Both the position numbers and the translations under genes were made by a program. Source: Thiohalobacter sp. IOR34 (GTDB lineage Bacteria > Pseudomonadota > Gammaproteobacteria > Thiohalobacterales > Thiohalobacteraceae). From it: a stretch of DNA of 64,000 bases. Positions 8,803 through 21,322 of the stretch are shown in pieces (position 1 is the first letter of the stretch; each line of letters begins with the position of its first letter). The stretch spans positions 2,143,438 to 2,207,437 of the forward strand of contig NZ_CP128988.1 of assembly GCF_030406045.1 (NCBI RefSeq), in the 5' to 3' direction. Under the pieces are notes generated by a model that saw only the letters and a list, made by a program, of their open reading frames with translations, was not told where the DNA came from and searched no databases.

Positions 8803-8868
8803 ATCACACTTTGCATTCCCCGCTCCTGTCAGGCACCGGCGAGCGGTCTCCCCTGAGGTAGTCTCCGT

Positions 8869-10404
8869 TTGGCCTTCTTCAACTTTGAGTGCAGCGATCG
8901 CGGCTGCCCGAAAAACGACATCCTCTCCGGCCTGACCGTGGCCCTGGCCCTGGTGCCGGAGGCGGTGGCCTTTGCCTTCGTCGCCGGGGTGGAGCCGCTG
9001 GTCGGCCTGTACGCGACCTTCATGGTGGGGCTGATCACCGCCGCCATCGGCGGACGACCGGGGATGATCTCCGGCGCCACCGGCGCCCTGGCGGTGGTCA
9101 TGGTCAGCCTGGTGGCCCAACATGGCATCGAATACCTGTTCGCCACCGTGGTGCTGATGGGGCTGATTCAGATCCTGGTCGGCCTGCTGCGCCTGGGCAA
9201 GTTCATCCGCATGGTGCCCCACCCGGTGATGCTGGGCTTCGTCAACGGCCTGGCCATCGTCATCTTTCTCGCCCAGCTCAACAGCTTCAAGATCAAGGAC
9301 GCCGACGGCCAGTTGCAATGGCTGCAGGGCGAGGCCCTGTGGAGCATGCTCGGCCTGGTCGCCCTGACCATGGCCATCATCCATTTCCTGCCCCGGCTGA
9401 CCCGGGCGATCCCCTCCTCGCTGGCGGCCATCCTGGTGGTCAGCCTGATCGTCATCGGCCTGGGCATGGACAGCCGCACCGTGGGCGATCTGGCCTCCAT
9501 CGCCGGCGGCCTGCCCGAATTTCACATTCCCATGGTGCCACTCGACTGGGAGACCCTGCGCATCATACTGCCTTACGCCGTGATCCTCGCCGCCATCGGC
9601 CTGATCGAGTCCCTGCTGACCCTGAGCCTGATTGACGAAATCACCGACACCCGCGGCCGCGGCAACAAGGAATGTATCGGCCAGGGCGTGGCCAACACGG
9701 TCACCGGCCTGTTCGGCGGCATGGGTGGCTGCGCCATGATCGGCCAGAGCATGATCAACGTGAACTCCGGCGGCCGCGGTCGTCTGTCCGGGATCAGCGC
9801 CGCCCTGTTCCTGCTCGCCTTCATCCTGTTCGCCTCCGGGCTGATCGAGAAGATCCCGCTGGCCGCCCTCACCGGGGTGATGTTCATGGTGGTCATCGGC
9901 ACCTTCGAGTGGTCCAGCTTCCGCATCATGGGCAAGATCCCGCGCAGCGACGCCTTCGTACTGGTGCTGGTCTCGGCGGTCACCGTGGCCACCGACCTGG
10001 CCATCGCCGTGGTCGTGGGCGTGATCGTCTCCGCCCTGGTCTTCGCCTGGGAGCACGCCAAGCACATCCGCGTCAACAGTTACTTCAACGACATGGGCGG
10101 CAAGGTCTACGAACTGGAAGGACCGCTGTTCTTCGCCTCGGTGAAGAACTTCCAGGATCTGTTCGATCCGAAGAACGATCCCGACGACGTGGTGGTAGAG
10201 TTCCAGCGCTCGCGGGTCTACGACCACTCGGCCATCGAGGCCATCGACACCCTTGCCGAACGCTATCTCAATGCCGGCAAGCGCCTGCACCTGCGCCATC
10301 TCAGCCCCGAGTGCGCCAAGCTGCTGAAGAAGGCCGGCGACCTGGTCGAGGTGAACGTGATCGAGGACCCCCGCTACCACATCGCCGCCGACCAGCTGGC
10401 CTGA
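8869..10404 (+). CDS. SulP-family anion transporter with C-terminal STAS domain
   Basis: A 511-residue inner-membrane transporter of the SLC26/SulP family, which moves sulfate, bicarbonate or other anions; the substrate cannot be read from sequence. About 10-12 hydrophobic segments run from residue 15 to about 400 (for example [24 protein letters not shown]). A STAS domain follows (about 415-505: [15 protein letters not shown] ... [20 protein letters not shown]). The start is a TTG at 8869 preceded by GAGG at a suitable distance; no ATG occurs before the conserved N-terminus. It is divergent from adk. Confidence 0.88.
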   Translation: MAFFNFECSDRGCPKNDILSGLTVALALVPEAVAFAFVAGVEPLVGLYATFMVGLITAAIGGRPGMISGATGALAVVMVSLVAQHGIEYLFATVVLMGLIQILVGLLRLGKFIRMVPHPVMLGFVNGLAIVIFLAQLNSFKIKDADGQLQWLQGEALWSMLGLVALTMAIIHFLPRLTRAIPSSLAAILVVSLIVIGLGMDSRTVGDLASIAGGLPEFHIPMVPLDWETLRIILPYAVILAAIGLIESLLTLSLIDEITDTRGRGNKECIGQGVANTVTGLFGGMGGCAMIGQSMINVNSGGRGRLSGISAALFLLAFILFASGLIEKIPLAALTGVMFMVVIGTFEWSSFRIMGKIPRSDAFVLVLVSAVTVATDLAIAVVVGVIVSALVFAWEHAKHIRVNSYFNDMGGKVYELEGPLFFASVKNFQDLFDPKNDPDDVVVEFQRSRVYDHSAIEAIDTLAERYLNAGKRLHLRHLSPECAKLLKKAGDLVEVNVIEDPRYHIAADQLA

Positions 10405-10531
10405 CGACGACCCCGGGACATCCCATCAACCCCTGCCGACATTCATCCCAGACACCGGCCGGCCACGGCCCGCCGCCCGCACGCCCCTGCCCTGCAGGAT
10501 CAGCCCCTTTCCGGACCCCAGGTATAACCAC

Positions 10532-12328
10532 ATGACAGACAGTACATCCCCCGCCGCTCTCAGCTTCCAGGACATGGACCTCCCCCCGCCACTGCTGCGC
10601 GCCCTGGCCGAGGTCGGCTACGAGGCCCCCTCCCCCATCCAGGCGGCGAGCATCCCACCGCTGCTGGCCGGCCGCGATCTGCTCGGCCAGGCCCAGACCG
10701 GCACCGGCAAGACCGCAGCCTTCGCATTGCCACTGCTGGCGCGCATCGACAGCCGACTGCGCCAGCCGCAGCTGCTGGTTCTGGCCCCGACCCGCGAGCT
10801 GGCCATCCAGGTAGCAGAGGCCTTCCAGCGCTATGCCCGCTATCTACCCGACTTCCACGTGCTGCCCATCTACGGCGGCCAGAGCTACGACATCCAGCTG
10901 CGCCAGTTGAAACGTGGCGTGCAGGTCGTGGTCGGCACCCCCGGACGGGTCATGGACCACATGCGGCGCGGCACCCTGAAGCTGGATGCACTCAAGGCTC
11001 TGGTACTGGACGAGGCCGACGAGATGCTGCGCATGGGCTTCATCGACGACGTCAACTGGGTGCTGGAGCAGACCCCCGCCGGACGACAGGTGGCCCTGTT
11101 CTCGGCCACCATGCCACGCGAGATCCGCAAGGTCGCCCAGCAGCACCTCAACGAGCCGGTGGAGGTCAAGATCGACAAGCGGGTGGCCACCGCCGAGACC
11201 ATCCGCCAGCGCTACTGGCCGGTCAGCGGCCTGCACAAGCTGGATGCCCTGACCCGGCTGCTGGAGGTCGAGCCCTATGACGCCATGCTGGTCTTCGTGC
11301 GCACCAAGACCGCCACCGTGGAACTGGCCGAGAAGCTGGAAGCGCGTGGCCATGCCGCCGAGGCGCTGAACGGCGACATCCCGCAGAAACTGCGCGAGCG
11401 CACCGTGGAGCGGTTGAAGAACGGCCAGCTGGACATCCTGGTCGCCACCGACGTGGTCGCCCGCGGCCTGGACGTGGCGCGGATCAGTCACGTGATCAAC
11501 TACGACATCCCTCATGACGTCGAGGCCTACATCCACCGCATCGGCCGCACCGGACGCGCCGGCCGCAGCGGCGAGGCCATCCTCTTCGTCGCCTCCCGCG
11601 AACGGCGCCTGCTGCGTGCCATCGAGAAGACCATCGGTCAGCCGATCGAGCCGATGCAAATGCCGACCGCGGCCGACATCAACCAGCAGCGTCTGCAGCG
11701 CTTCAAGCAGAAGGTGCGCGATGCCCTGGCCGAGGACAGCAACGAGGCCTTCTATCCCCTGCTCACCGAACTGCAGGAAGAGGACGGCGTGGAGCCGCTG
11801 GAGATAGCGGCGGCCCTGGCCCGCCTGCTGCAAGGCAAGGAGCCGCTGCTGCTGGCCGAGCGGCGCGAGCCGGCGGCGCGGGCCGAGAAAAGATCGCGCC
11901 GCAGCGACAAGCGGCCGCGGCCGCCGTCCAGCCAGGCCCTGCCGCTGAAGGGCCACCCGGAAGTGGAGATGGAACGCTACCGAGTGGAGGTCGGCCATGC
12001 GCACGGCGTCAAGCCGGGCAACCTCGTCGGCGCCATCGCCAACGAGGCCGACCTGGAGAGCGCCTACATCGGCCATATCGAGATCTACGATGATTTCAGC
12101 ACCGTGGACCTGCCGGCCGGCATGCCGAAGGAGACCTTCCGTGCCCTGCAGCGGGCCTGGGTCTGCCAGCAGCGGCTGAACATCTCCCGCCTCGGCGCCG
12201 GTCCCAGGCCGGCTGGACCGAAACCGGCCGGACCCAAGACCGGGAAGAAGGCAAAGAAGAAGGCCAGGGAAAAAACCGTCAAGGGCAAACCGGGCACTGC
12301 CGGCAAGACCCGGCGGGCGACGCCCTGA
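10532..12328 (+). CDS. deaD: ATP-dependent RNA helicase DeaD/CsdA (DEAD-box)
   Basis: A 598-residue cytoplasmic RNA helicase for ribosome assembly and RNA turnover. Motifs in order: Q-motif region (YEAPSPIQAASIPPLL), AQTGTGKT, PTRELA, TPGRVMDH, LDEADEML, SATMP, DVVARGLDV and HRIGRTGRAG. After a linker come a DbpA-like RNA-binding domain (about 475-550: GVKPGNLVGAIANEADLES) and a basic Lys/Pro/Gly tail (PAGPKPAGPKTGKKAKKK). Length and layout fit DeaD rather than RhlE or SrmB. Confidence 0.94.
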   Translation: MTDSTSPAALSFQDMDLPPPLLRALAEVGYEAPSPIQAASIPPLLAGRDLLGQAQTGTGKTAAFALPLLARIDSRLRQPQLLVLAPTRELAIQVAEAFQRYARYLPDFHVLPIYGGQSYDIQLRQLKRGVQVVVGTPGRVMDHMRRGTLKLDALKALVLDEADEMLRMGFIDDVNWVLEQTPAGRQVALFSATMPREIRKVAQQHLNEPVEVKIDKRVATAETIRQRYWPVSGLHKLDALTRLLEVEPYDAMLVFVRTKTATVELAEKLEARGHAAEALNGDIPQKLRERTVERLKNGQLDILVATDVVARGLDVARISHVINYDIPHDVEAYIHRIGRTGRAGRSGEAILFVASRERRLLRAIEKTIGQPIEPMQMPTAADINQQRLQRFKQKVRDALAEDSNEAFYPLLTELQEEDGVEPLEIAAALARLLQGKEPLLLAERREPAARAEKRSRRSDKRPRPPSSQALPLKGHPEVEMERYRVEVGHAHGVKPGNLVGAIANEADLESAYIGHIEIYDDFSTVDLPAGMPKETFRALQRAWVCQQRLNISRLGAGPRPAGPKPAGPKTGKKAKKKAREKTVKGKPGTAGKTRRATP

Positions 12329-12397
12329 GGTGGGTGCACAAGGGACGCCGATGGCCGCATAATAGGCCGAAGCGACCGCCCGATCCCTGATGCAGAC

Positions 12398-12979
12398 ATG
12401 CCGCGACGCCTGATCCAGACCACAACCCTGGCCCTGCTCCTGCCCCCTCTGGCAGCAGCGACCGAACCGACCCTGGAGGGCAGCGACCCGGCCACCGGCC
12501 TGCGCTACTGGGAGTGGCGGGCCGAGGGGGTGCAGCTGCGCCTCACCCAGCGCCTGCCCGACCAGACCCGGGCCTTCTTCCTGGCCCGCGGTTTCGATGC
12601 CGCCAGCGCCGAGCGCTATGCCACCGCCTGCGTCTTCCAGTCGCTGTTCAGGAACGACGGCGAGGAAGCGATCAGTTTCGCGCTCGCCGACTGGCAGGTG
12701 GTGACGGCCGAGGGCCAGCATCCCCCCCTGAGCCGGGAACACTGGTCGACGATCTGGCAACAGGCGGGGCTGCCGAAGGCGGCGCGGATCGCCTTCGAAT
12801 GGTCACAGCTGCCGAGCCGGCAGCACTATCAACCCGGCGACTACAACTGGGGAATGAGCAGCTACGGCCTGGCACCCGGCAGCCGCTTCGACCTGATCTT
12901 CAGCTGGCAGCGCAACGGACAGCGCCAGAGCGGCCGGCTGAACGGCCTGGTCTGCGCCCCCGACATCCATCCCGACTGA
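12398..12979 (+). CDS. Exported protein of unknown function
   Basis: A 193-residue protein with a short signal peptide (MPRRLIQTTTLALLLPPLAA, cleavage after about residue 21), so probably periplasmic. It has two cysteines (ATACVF; LVCAPD), which could form a disulfide, and many aromatic residues (RYWEWRAEG, WNWGMSSYGL-type segments). I do not recognise the family. It ends 13 bases before a TlpA-like thioredoxin gene, so a shared transcript and a redox link are plausible but unproven. Confidence 0.72.
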   Translation: MPRRLIQTTTLALLLPPLAAATEPTLEGSDPATGLRYWEWRAEGVQLRLTQRLPDQTRAFFLARGFDAASAERYATACVFQSLFRNDGEEAISFALADWQVVTAEGQHPPLSREHWSTIWQQAGLPKAARIAFEWSQLPSRQHYQPGDYNWGMSSYGLAPGSRFDLIFSWQRNGQRQSGRLNGLVCAPDIHPD

Positions 12980-12992
12980 CGCGGAGGCCCCC

Positions 12993-13517
12993 ATGCGCCA
13001 CCCTGGCATCCTTCTGTCGATCCTGCTCCTGTTGCTGTCTCTCGGCCTTCAGGCTGCACCCCCCGGCCGCCAGACCCTCACCCCGCTGGAGGACCGGCCA
13101 CCGGCCCCGGACTTCGAACTCACCGACCTGGACGGCCGTGTCCACCGCCTGTCGGACTATCGGGGCAAGGTGGTAATCGTGAATTTCTGGGCCACCTGGT
13201 GCCCGCCCTGCCGCGAGGAGATGCCCTCCATGCAGCGCGCCTGGAACTGGCTGCAGAAAAACGACATGCAGCTGCTGGCGATCAACGTCGGTGAGAACGA
13301 GGATCAGGTGTTCGAGTTCACCGCCAATTACCCGGTGGACTTCCCGCTGCTGCTGGACGAGGATTCCTCGGTCATCGAGCGCTGGCCGGTGCGCGGCCTG
13401 CCGACCACCTTCATCGTCGACACCCGCGGCCGGCTGGCCTACCGTGCCATCGGCGGCCGCGCCTGGGACAGCCCGGAGCTGCTGATCCCGGCCCGGGCGC
13501 TGCAGCTGGAGCGCTGA
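12993..13517 (+). CDS. TlpA-like periplasmic thiol-disulfide oxidoreductase
   Basis: A 174-residue thioredoxin-fold protein with an N-terminal signal or anchor (LLSILLLLLSLGLQA). The redox motif is WATWCPPCREEMP, and the cis-Pro loop is GLPTTFIVD. This fits the TlpA/ResA/DsbE family, which reduces periplasmic disulfides, often for cytochrome c maturation. No ccm genes are nearby, so the client is unknown. A GGAGG ribosome site precedes the start. Convergent with purA. Confidence 0.85.
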   Translation: MRHPGILLSILLLLLSLGLQAAPPGRQTLTPLEDRPPAPDFELTDLDGRVHRLSDYRGKVVIVNFWATWCPPCREEMPSMQRAWNWLQKNDMQLLAINVGENEDQVFEFTANYPVDFPLLLDEDSSVIERWPVRGLPTTFIVDTRGRLAYRAIGGRAWDSPELLIPARALQLER

Positions 13518-13573
13518 AACCCCGCCCGGCAAGGAGCGGATCAGGCCAGGCCATCCCCGGCAGCGGCTGCCGC

Positions 13574-14905
<1,332 letters not shown>

Positions 14906-14960
14906 TCATGCAGTGAAAGTGGGGCCGGCACAGGCACGCCCTGCGCCGGACCGGGTTGAT

Positions 14961-16142
14961 TCAGATCGGCAGCACCCGCCAGGCACCATCCTCGTACACC
15001 AGTTGGCGATCGCAGGCCATGGCCGCCGCATCACCGCACTGGCCAGGCAGGGCCTGCACCACGCGCTCGCCGGCGGCACGCAGTTCGGCCACCGCCCGAT
15101 CCAGGCCCGCCTCGCCCTGTGCCGGGGCGAAGATGCCGGCGGTCATGGCGCCCGGCACCTCGCCGAGGGCGATCAGGGTCTTGAGATCGGCTGAAAAGCC
15201 GGTGGCGGGGCGGGCCCGGCCGAACACCTCGCCGATCTGGTCGTAGCGGCCGCCACGCGCCACCTCCTGGCCACAACCCGGCACGAAGGCCGCGAACACC
15301 ACGCCGGTCTGGTAGGCGTAGCCACGCAGTTCGGCCAGGTCGTAGCTGACCGGCAGCGCCGGCCAGCGCCGCTCGACCTCGGCACCAATCTGGCTCAGAT
15401 TATCCAGCGCCGCCAGCACCCCGGAATCGCTGCCGGCCAGCACCTGCCGGGCCCGCTCCAGCACCTCCCGCTCGCCATGCAGGCCGGCCAGGGCCACCAG
15501 CCGGCTGCGCTGCTCGGCGGGGATGTCGAAGCCGGCCACCAGGGCCTCGATCTCGGGCATGGCCTTGCGCTGCAGCACGTCGAACAGGTCGGCCTCGGCC
15601 TCGTCCGCCAGGCCTGCCTCGCGGGCCAGGCCACGGAAGATACCGACATGACCGAGGTCGAGATGCACGCCGTCGATGCCGGTGACCCGCAGCGTCTCCA
15701 GCATCAGGCCGATAATCTCCAGATCGCTCTCGATGCCCAGGTGGCCGAACAGCTCGGCACCCACCTGCAGCGGGCTGCGGCTACCGGCGAAGCCCTCGGG
15801 ACGGGTGCGCAGCACGGTGCCGAGGTAGCAGAGGCGGGTCGGCGCCTCGCGCTTCAGGGCATGGGCGTCGATGCGCGCCGCCTGCGGCGTCATGTCGGCG
15901 CGCACCCCCATCAGCCGGCCGCTGAGCTGGTCGGTGAGCTTGAAGGTCTGCAGATCGAGATCATTGCCGGTGCCGGTGAGCAGGGATTCGAGATATTCGA
16001 TCATCGGCGGGATGATCAGCTCGTAGCCCCAGCTCCGATACATGTCCAGCAGCCGCCGGCGCAGGCCCTCGGCCCGCCAGGCCGCCTCGGGCAGCATCTC
16101 CTCGATGCCTTCCGGCAATAACCAGTGATCAATCGCTGCCAT
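14961..16142 (-). CDS. hisZ: ATP phosphoribosyltransferase regulatory subunit HisZ
   Basis: A 393-residue histidyl-tRNA synthetase paralogue without aminoacylation activity. By family it forms a hetero-octamer with short-form HisG and carries the histidine feedback response. It shows class II synthetase-like segments (MIEYLESLLTGTGNDLDLQ; RADMTPQAARIDAHAL; LCYLGTVLRT). The window also holds a 213-residue short HisG at 44336-44977, which requires this partner. The gene sits between yjeT and purA rather than in the his cluster. Confidence 0.93.
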   Translation of the reverse strand: MAAIDHWLLPEGIEEMLPEAAWRAEGLRRRLLDMYRSWGYELIIPPMIEYLESLLTGTGNDLDLQTFKLTDQLSGRLMGVRADMTPQAARIDAHALKREAPTRLCYLGTVLRTRPEGFAGSRSPLQVGAELFGHLGIESDLEIIGLMLETLRVTGIDGVHLDLGHVGIFRGLAREAGLADEAEADLFDVLQRKAMPEIEALVAGFDIPAEQRSRLVALAGLHGEREVLERARQVLAGSDSGVLAALDNLSQIGAEVERRWPALPVSYDLAELRGYAYQTGVVFAAFVPGCGQEVARGGRYDQIGEVFGRARPATGFSADLKTLIALGEVPGAMTAGIFAPAQGEAGLDRAVAELRAAGERVVQALPGQCGDAAAMACDRQLVYEDGAWRVLPI

Positions 16143-16193
16143 GGTTCCCGTCGCCCGTCTCGTCTGTCCCGCAAATAGTGCCGCGCCGTCCTC

Positions 16194-16379
16194 TCAGCGC
16201 ACCAGATAAAGCAGGCCGATACCGGCCAGCATGCTCAGCAGCCCGGCGATGCGCAGACTGCGGTCGTCGAGCTGCGCCATCTGCAGCCAGGCACGGCGCA
16301 TGGCGGCCGGATTCAGAAAGGGCAGCATGCCCTCGATGACCAGCACCAGCGCCAGCGCGGCACCTAGTTCCTGCCACAT
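16194..16379 (-). CDS. yjeT: Small membrane protein, YjeT/DUF2065 family
   Basis: A 61-residue protein with two hydrophobic helices (LGAALALVLVIEGMLPFL and LRIAGLLSMLAGIGLLYLV) around a basic loop (AAMRRAWLQMAQLDDRS), typical of DUF2065. The function is unknown in the family. The start MWQELG at 16379 is chosen because an upstream in-frame ATG would overlap the hflC terminator. Its position between hflC and purA matches E. coli. Confidence 0.82.
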   Translation of the reverse strand: MWQELGAALALVLVIEGMLPFLNPAAMRRAWLQMAQLDDRSLRIAGLLSMLAGIGLLYLVR

Positions 16380-16388
16380 GCCATCATC

Positions 16389-16415
16389 CAAAAAAAAGCC
16401 GGGCACGCGCCCGGC
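16389..16415 (-). terminator. Intrinsic terminator downstream of hflC
   Basis: On the minus strand, a perfect 7-bp stem GCCGGGC/GCCCGGC (16398-16404 with 16409-16415) and a 4-base loop are followed by eight T (complement of 16390-16397). It separates the hfq-hflXKC unit from yjeT-hisZ-purA. Confidence 0.9.
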
Positions 16416-16456
16416 GTGGACATCGCATCGCCTTCACGCCGGCTTCCCGGGGCGGT

Positions 16457-17329
16457 TCAACGTCGGCCCTGGTCGTCGGCGAAGAAGCGGAAGAACTCGT
16501 TGTCCGGTTCCAGCACCATCACGTCCTGCTTGCTGCTGAAGGCCGTGCGATAGGCCTCCATGCTGCGATAGAAGCCGTAGAAGGCGGGATCCCGGCCATA
16601 GGCCTCGGCATAGATCTCGGTCGCCTGGGCATCGCCGGCACCGCGGATCTCGTCCGCCTTGCGCCGCGCCGCGGCGAGGATCTCGGTACGCAGCCGGTCG
16701 GCGCGGGCACGGATGATCAGCGATTCCTTCTCACCGCGGGCCCGGTGCTCCTTGGCGACCCGCTCGCGCTCGGCACGCATGCGCTGGAACACCGCCCCCG
16801 CCACCTTGCTCGGCAGCTCGATCTGCTTGATGCGGAAGTCGATGATCTCGATGCCGAAATCGCTGACCTTGCTACCGGCGCGGCGCGCCACGCTGGCCAT
16901 GATCTCCTTGCGCTCACCGGAGACGACCTCCTTGATGGTGCGGTTGCCGAGTTCCGCCTGCAGGCCGTCCTTGATGGTCTGGGCCAGGGTCGAGGCGGCG
17001 TCGATCTCACGGCCACCGAAGGAACGGTAGAAGGACTCCACGTCGCTGATCCGCCACTTGACGAAATAGTCGACCAGCACGTTCTTCTTCTCGCCGGTCA
17101 GCACCTGTTCCGGCTTGGCGTCCAGGGTCAGGATGCGGCGGTCGAACTTCTTCACGTTGTTGTAGATCGGCACCATGAAGTGCAGGCCGGGCTCGTAGTC
17201 GGAACGCACGATCTCGCCGAGATGGAAGAGGATGGCCCGTTCACGTTCGTCGACCACGAACATCGACATCCAGGCACCGACTGCCGCCAGCAGCAACAGG
17301 ATCAGGGAGGGCAGGCGCAGGGCGTTCAT
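16457..17329 (-). CDS. hflC: FtsH modulator HflC (SPFH/band 7 membrane protein)
   Basis: A 290-residue protein with one N-terminal membrane anchor (LILLLLAAVGAWMSMFVV) and a periplasmic SPFH domain (ERAILFHLGEIVRSDYEPGLHF onward). A long charged coiled region follows (RMRAERERVAKEHRARGEKE). With HflK it forms a large membrane complex around the protease FtsH and tunes its substrate choice. The start directly follows the hflK stop, with no gap. Confidence 0.95.
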   Translation of the reverse strand: MNALRLPSLILLLLAAVGAWMSMFVVDERERAILFHLGEIVRSDYEPGLHFMVPIYNNVKKFDRRILTLDAKPEQVLTGEKKNVLVDYFVKWRISDVESFYRSFGGREIDAASTLAQTIKDGLQAELGNRTIKEVVSGERKEIMASVARRAGSKVSDFGIEIIDFRIKQIELPSKVAGAVFQRMRAERERVAKEHRARGEKESLIIRARADRLRTEILAAARRKADEIRGAGDAQATEIYAEAYGRDPAFYGFYRSMEAYRTAFSSKQDVMVLEPDNEFFRFFADDQGRR

Positions 17330-18475
17330 CTAGCGACCCTCCCGCAGCGGGCGCGGCTGCGTGCGTGGCCGGCTGCGCGGTGCCGGCGCAGTGTTGCCGG
17401 AATAACCCTGGACTGAAGGCGCGGCAAGGGCATTGCCGTTCCGGCGCATGAACTGGTCGAGTGGCAGATACATGATGTTGTTCCCCTGATCGGTCTTGAT
17501 CAGGACCTTGCTGACATTGTTCAACACCGTCTCCATGGTCTCCAGGTAGAGACGCTTGCGGGTGATCTCCGGTGCCTTCTGGTATTCGGTCAGGGTCTGC
17601 AGGAAACGGCTGGTCTCACCCTTGGCGAGCTCGACGACCTGCTGCTTGTAGGCCTCGGCCTCCTGTACCAGGCGCTGGGCGTCACCCTCGGCCTTGGGAA
17701 TGATGTCCCGCTCGTAGGCCTCGGCCTGCTTCTTGAAGCGGTCCTCGTCCTCGCGTGCCTTGATGGCATCGTCGAAGGCCGACTGCACCTCTTCCGGCGG
17801 CTGGGCACTCTCCAGGTTGACCTTCACCACCCGCAGGCCGGTGCGGTAGATGTCGAGCAGTTCCTGGATGTTCTTCTCGGTCTCGTTGACCACCACCTCG
17901 CGGCCACCGCTCTTGCTGAAGATGTCGTCCAGGGTCTTGGAGCCGACCACCTCGCGCAACGCGCTCTCGGTGGCCTCCTTCAGGGTGTAGTCCGGGTTGC
18001 GCACCCTGAACAGATAGTCCTGCGCATCCTTCACCTGGTACTGCACCGACATGGCGATCGCGATCAGGTTCTCGTCCTGGGTCAGCATCTGCGCCCGGTG
18101 CCGGGCCTGACGCACCTGGTCGACGTTGACCTTCTCCACCTGCTCGACCGGATAAGGGATGTGCCAGTGCAGACCCTCGCCGACCGTCTCCTGGTACTTG
18201 CCGAGGCGGAGGATGACACCGCGCTCAGCCGGATCGACGATGTAGAAGCCGGAGAACAGCCACAGGCCCAGCGCCAGGACGATGATGAACCCCAGGCCCA
18301 GGGCACTGCCGCCGCCGAAACCGCCGCTGCGCCCGCCACCGCCGCGCTTGCCGAACAGGCCACCCAGCTTGTCCTGCATCTTGCGCACCACCTCGTCCAG
18401 GTCCGGCGGACCCTGGTCGTTGCCACCGCCGCCCCAGGGGTCACGGTTGTTTCCACCCGGCTCATTCCAAGCCAT
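17330..18475 (-). CDS. hflK: FtsH modulator HflK (SPFH/band 7 membrane protein)
   Basis: A 381-residue partner of HflC. It has a Gly-rich cytoplasmic N-terminus (MAWNEPGGNNRDPWGGGG), a membrane anchor (about 65-85: LGLGFIIVLALGLWLFSGFY), and an SPFH domain (DPAERGVILRLGKYQETV). A coiled region (AYERDIIPKAEGDAQRLVQE) and a Pro/Arg-rich tail follow. Two ATGs are possible; GTGGAG lies one base from the first (18481) and seven from the second, so I chose 18475. Confidence 0.95.
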   Translation of the reverse strand: MAWNEPGGNNRDPWGGGGNDQGPPDLDEVVRKMQDKLGGLFGKRGGGGRSGGFGGGSALGLGFIIVLALGLWLFSGFYIVDPAERGVILRLGKYQETVGEGLHWHIPYPVEQVEKVNVDQVRQARHRAQMLTQDENLIAIAMSVQYQVKDAQDYLFRVRNPDYTLKEATESALREVVGSKTLDDIFSKSGGREVVVNETEKNIQELLDIYRTGLRVVKVNLESAQPPEEVQSAFDDAIKAREDEDRFKKQAEAYERDIIPKAEGDAQRLVQEAEAYKQQVVELAKGETSRFLQTLTEYQKAPEITRKRLYLETMETVLNNVSKVLIKTDQGNNIMYLPLDQFMRRNGNALAAPSVQGYSGNTAPAPRSRPRTQPRPLREGR

Positions 18476-18609
18476 CTGCATGCTCCACTGTGACAGGAGG
18501 GATCCGGCACCGTCTCGGGCCGTCGCTCCTGCTGATTGTCTGGGTCTTCGCTCTGTCGGCCCGAGACGGGCCTTGGACCGACCCGTCCGCATTCTCAAAA
18601 GGGCCGATT

Positions 18610-19929
<1,320 letters not shown>

Positions 19930-19952
19930 GACGCGCCCCCGAGCGTGCTCGC

Positions 19953-20213
19953 TTACATGTTCCCGGGTTCTGGGAGATCATCACTACCACTGTTGCCGTG
20001 CGGGATGCGCACGTTTCTGGCGGGCACCACGGTGGAGATGGCGTGCTTGTACACCATCTGGCTGACGCTGTTCTTGAGCAGCACCACGAACTGGTCGAAG
20101 GATTCGATCTGACCCTGCAGCTTGATTCCGTTCACCAGGTAGATCGACACAGGAATCCGCTCCTTCCGAAGGGTGTTGAGGAAGGGTTCCTGCAAGGATT
20201 GTCCACGTGCCAT
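19953..20213 (-). CDS. hfq: RNA chaperone Hfq
   Basis: An 86-residue Sm-like hexameric RNA chaperone that pairs small RNAs with mRNAs. Sm1 is visible as [20 protein letters not shown] and Sm2 as [10 protein letters not shown]; the N-terminus [13 protein letters not shown] holds proximal-face residues. The C-terminal tail is short (about 15 residues, [14 protein letters not shown]) compared with E. coli. GAGAAAC precedes the start. First gene of hfq-hflX-hflK-hflC. Confidence 0.97.
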   Translation of the reverse strand: MARGQSLQEPFLNTLRKERIPVSIYLVNGIKLQGQIESFDQFVVLLKNSVSQMVYKHAISTVVPARNVRIPHGNSGSDDLPEPGNM

Positions 20214-20345
20214 TATCGTTTCTCCTTTTTCTAGTTATGCTCGTCAACGCCTACTCCCGGCAGCCGCCGCTCGCGGCCTGTCGCGGGGGATCGTTCTGCT
20301 TGCATACTCTTCAAAGGTATCTCTGTAAGCCGAAGTGTAGCATAG

Positions 20346-21293
20346 TCATTCACCCGGTTGCGCCCGATCGTCCAGCAGCGCCTCGACACTGCGCTGCAGC
20401 TGATCCCAGAGATCACCGGAGAAGGGATCGAACCAGCGGGTCCCACTCTCGGCCCGCAGCCAGGTGTACTGCCGCTTGGCATACTGGCGGGTCGCCGTCA
20501 GCACCCGCTGACACATGGTCGCGTAGTCCGACTCGCCATCCAGATACTGCCACACCTGGCGATAGCCGACGGCGCGCATCGACGGCAGATCGGCATGCAG
20601 GTCGTCCCGGGCGCGCAGACGCTCGACCTCCTCGACCAGTCCCTGCTCCAGCATCTGGCCGAGACGCTGCTCGATGCGCGGGTGCAGCTGGGCACGTTGT
20701 GGCGGCGCGATGACCAGCTTGTACAGCGGCTGGCGGCGGGCCGCCGGCGTCTCCCGGCACAGCTCGCTGAGACTGCGGCCGCTGAGGCGGCAGACCTCCA
20801 GGGCACGCAGGATGCGCTGGGCGTCGTTGGGGTGGATGCGGGCCGCCGCCTGCGGATCGATCGCCGCCAGCTGCCGGTGCAGGGCGGCCAGGCCCAGCCG
20901 CTGGCGCTCGGCCTCGAGTTCGGCGCGCAGCGCCGCGTCGGCCGCCGGCAGTTCGGCCAGGCCCTGTTCCAGGGCGCGGAAATACAGGCCGGTCCCCCCC
21001 ACCAACAGCGGCTGCCGGCCGGCGGCACGGATCGCCTCGATCTCGCGCTGCGCATCGGCGGCAAAGCGCGCCGCCGAGTAGCTCTCGCCGGGGTCGAGAA
21101 TGTCGATCAGCCGGTGCGGCGCCACCGCCAGCACGGCCGGCTCCGGCTTGGCCGTGCCGATGTCCATGCCACGGTAGACCATCGCCGAATCGACGCTGAC
21201 GATCTCGAAGGGATAGGCCTCGACCAGGCGCAGCGCGAGCGCGGTCTTGCCCGCGGCAGTCGGCCCCATCAGGCAGAGCACGGCCGGCGGCAT
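20346..21293 (-). CDS. miaA: tRNA dimethylallyltransferase
   Basis: Adds a dimethylallyl group to A37 of tRNAs reading U-starting codons. From ATG 21293 the protein has 315 residues. P-loop [12 protein letters not shown], catalytic [18 protein letters not shown], and [11 protein letters not shown] are visible, with a conserved [11 protein letters not shown] near the end. An in-frame GTG at 21326 overlaps the mutL stop as GTGA and would add 11 residues; either start is possible. It sits between mutL and hfq as in E. coli. Confidence 0.95.
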   Translation of the reverse strand: MPPAVLCLMGPTAAGKTALALRLVEAYPFEIVSVDSAMVYRGMDIGTAKPEPAVLAVAPHRLIDILDPGESYSAARFAADAQREIEAIRAAGRQPLLVGGTGLYFRALEQGLAELPAADAALRAELEAERQRLGLAALHRQLAAIDPQAAARIHPNDAQRILRALEVCRLSGRSLSELCRETPAARRQPLYKLVIAPPQRAQLHPRIEQRLGQMLEQGLVEEVERLRARDDLHADLPSMRAVGYRQVWQYLDGESDYATMCQRVLTATRQYAKRQYTWLRAESGTRWFDPFSGDLWDQLQRSVEALLDDRAQPGE

Positions 21294-21322
21294 GGAACGG
21301 GGGGATTCAGCCAACTCGCGCC

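Noticed and set aside
8635-10380. 581-codon minus-strand open frame
   Set aside because: Antisense to the SulP gene; low-complexity His/Asp/Gln/Gly text without a family signature.
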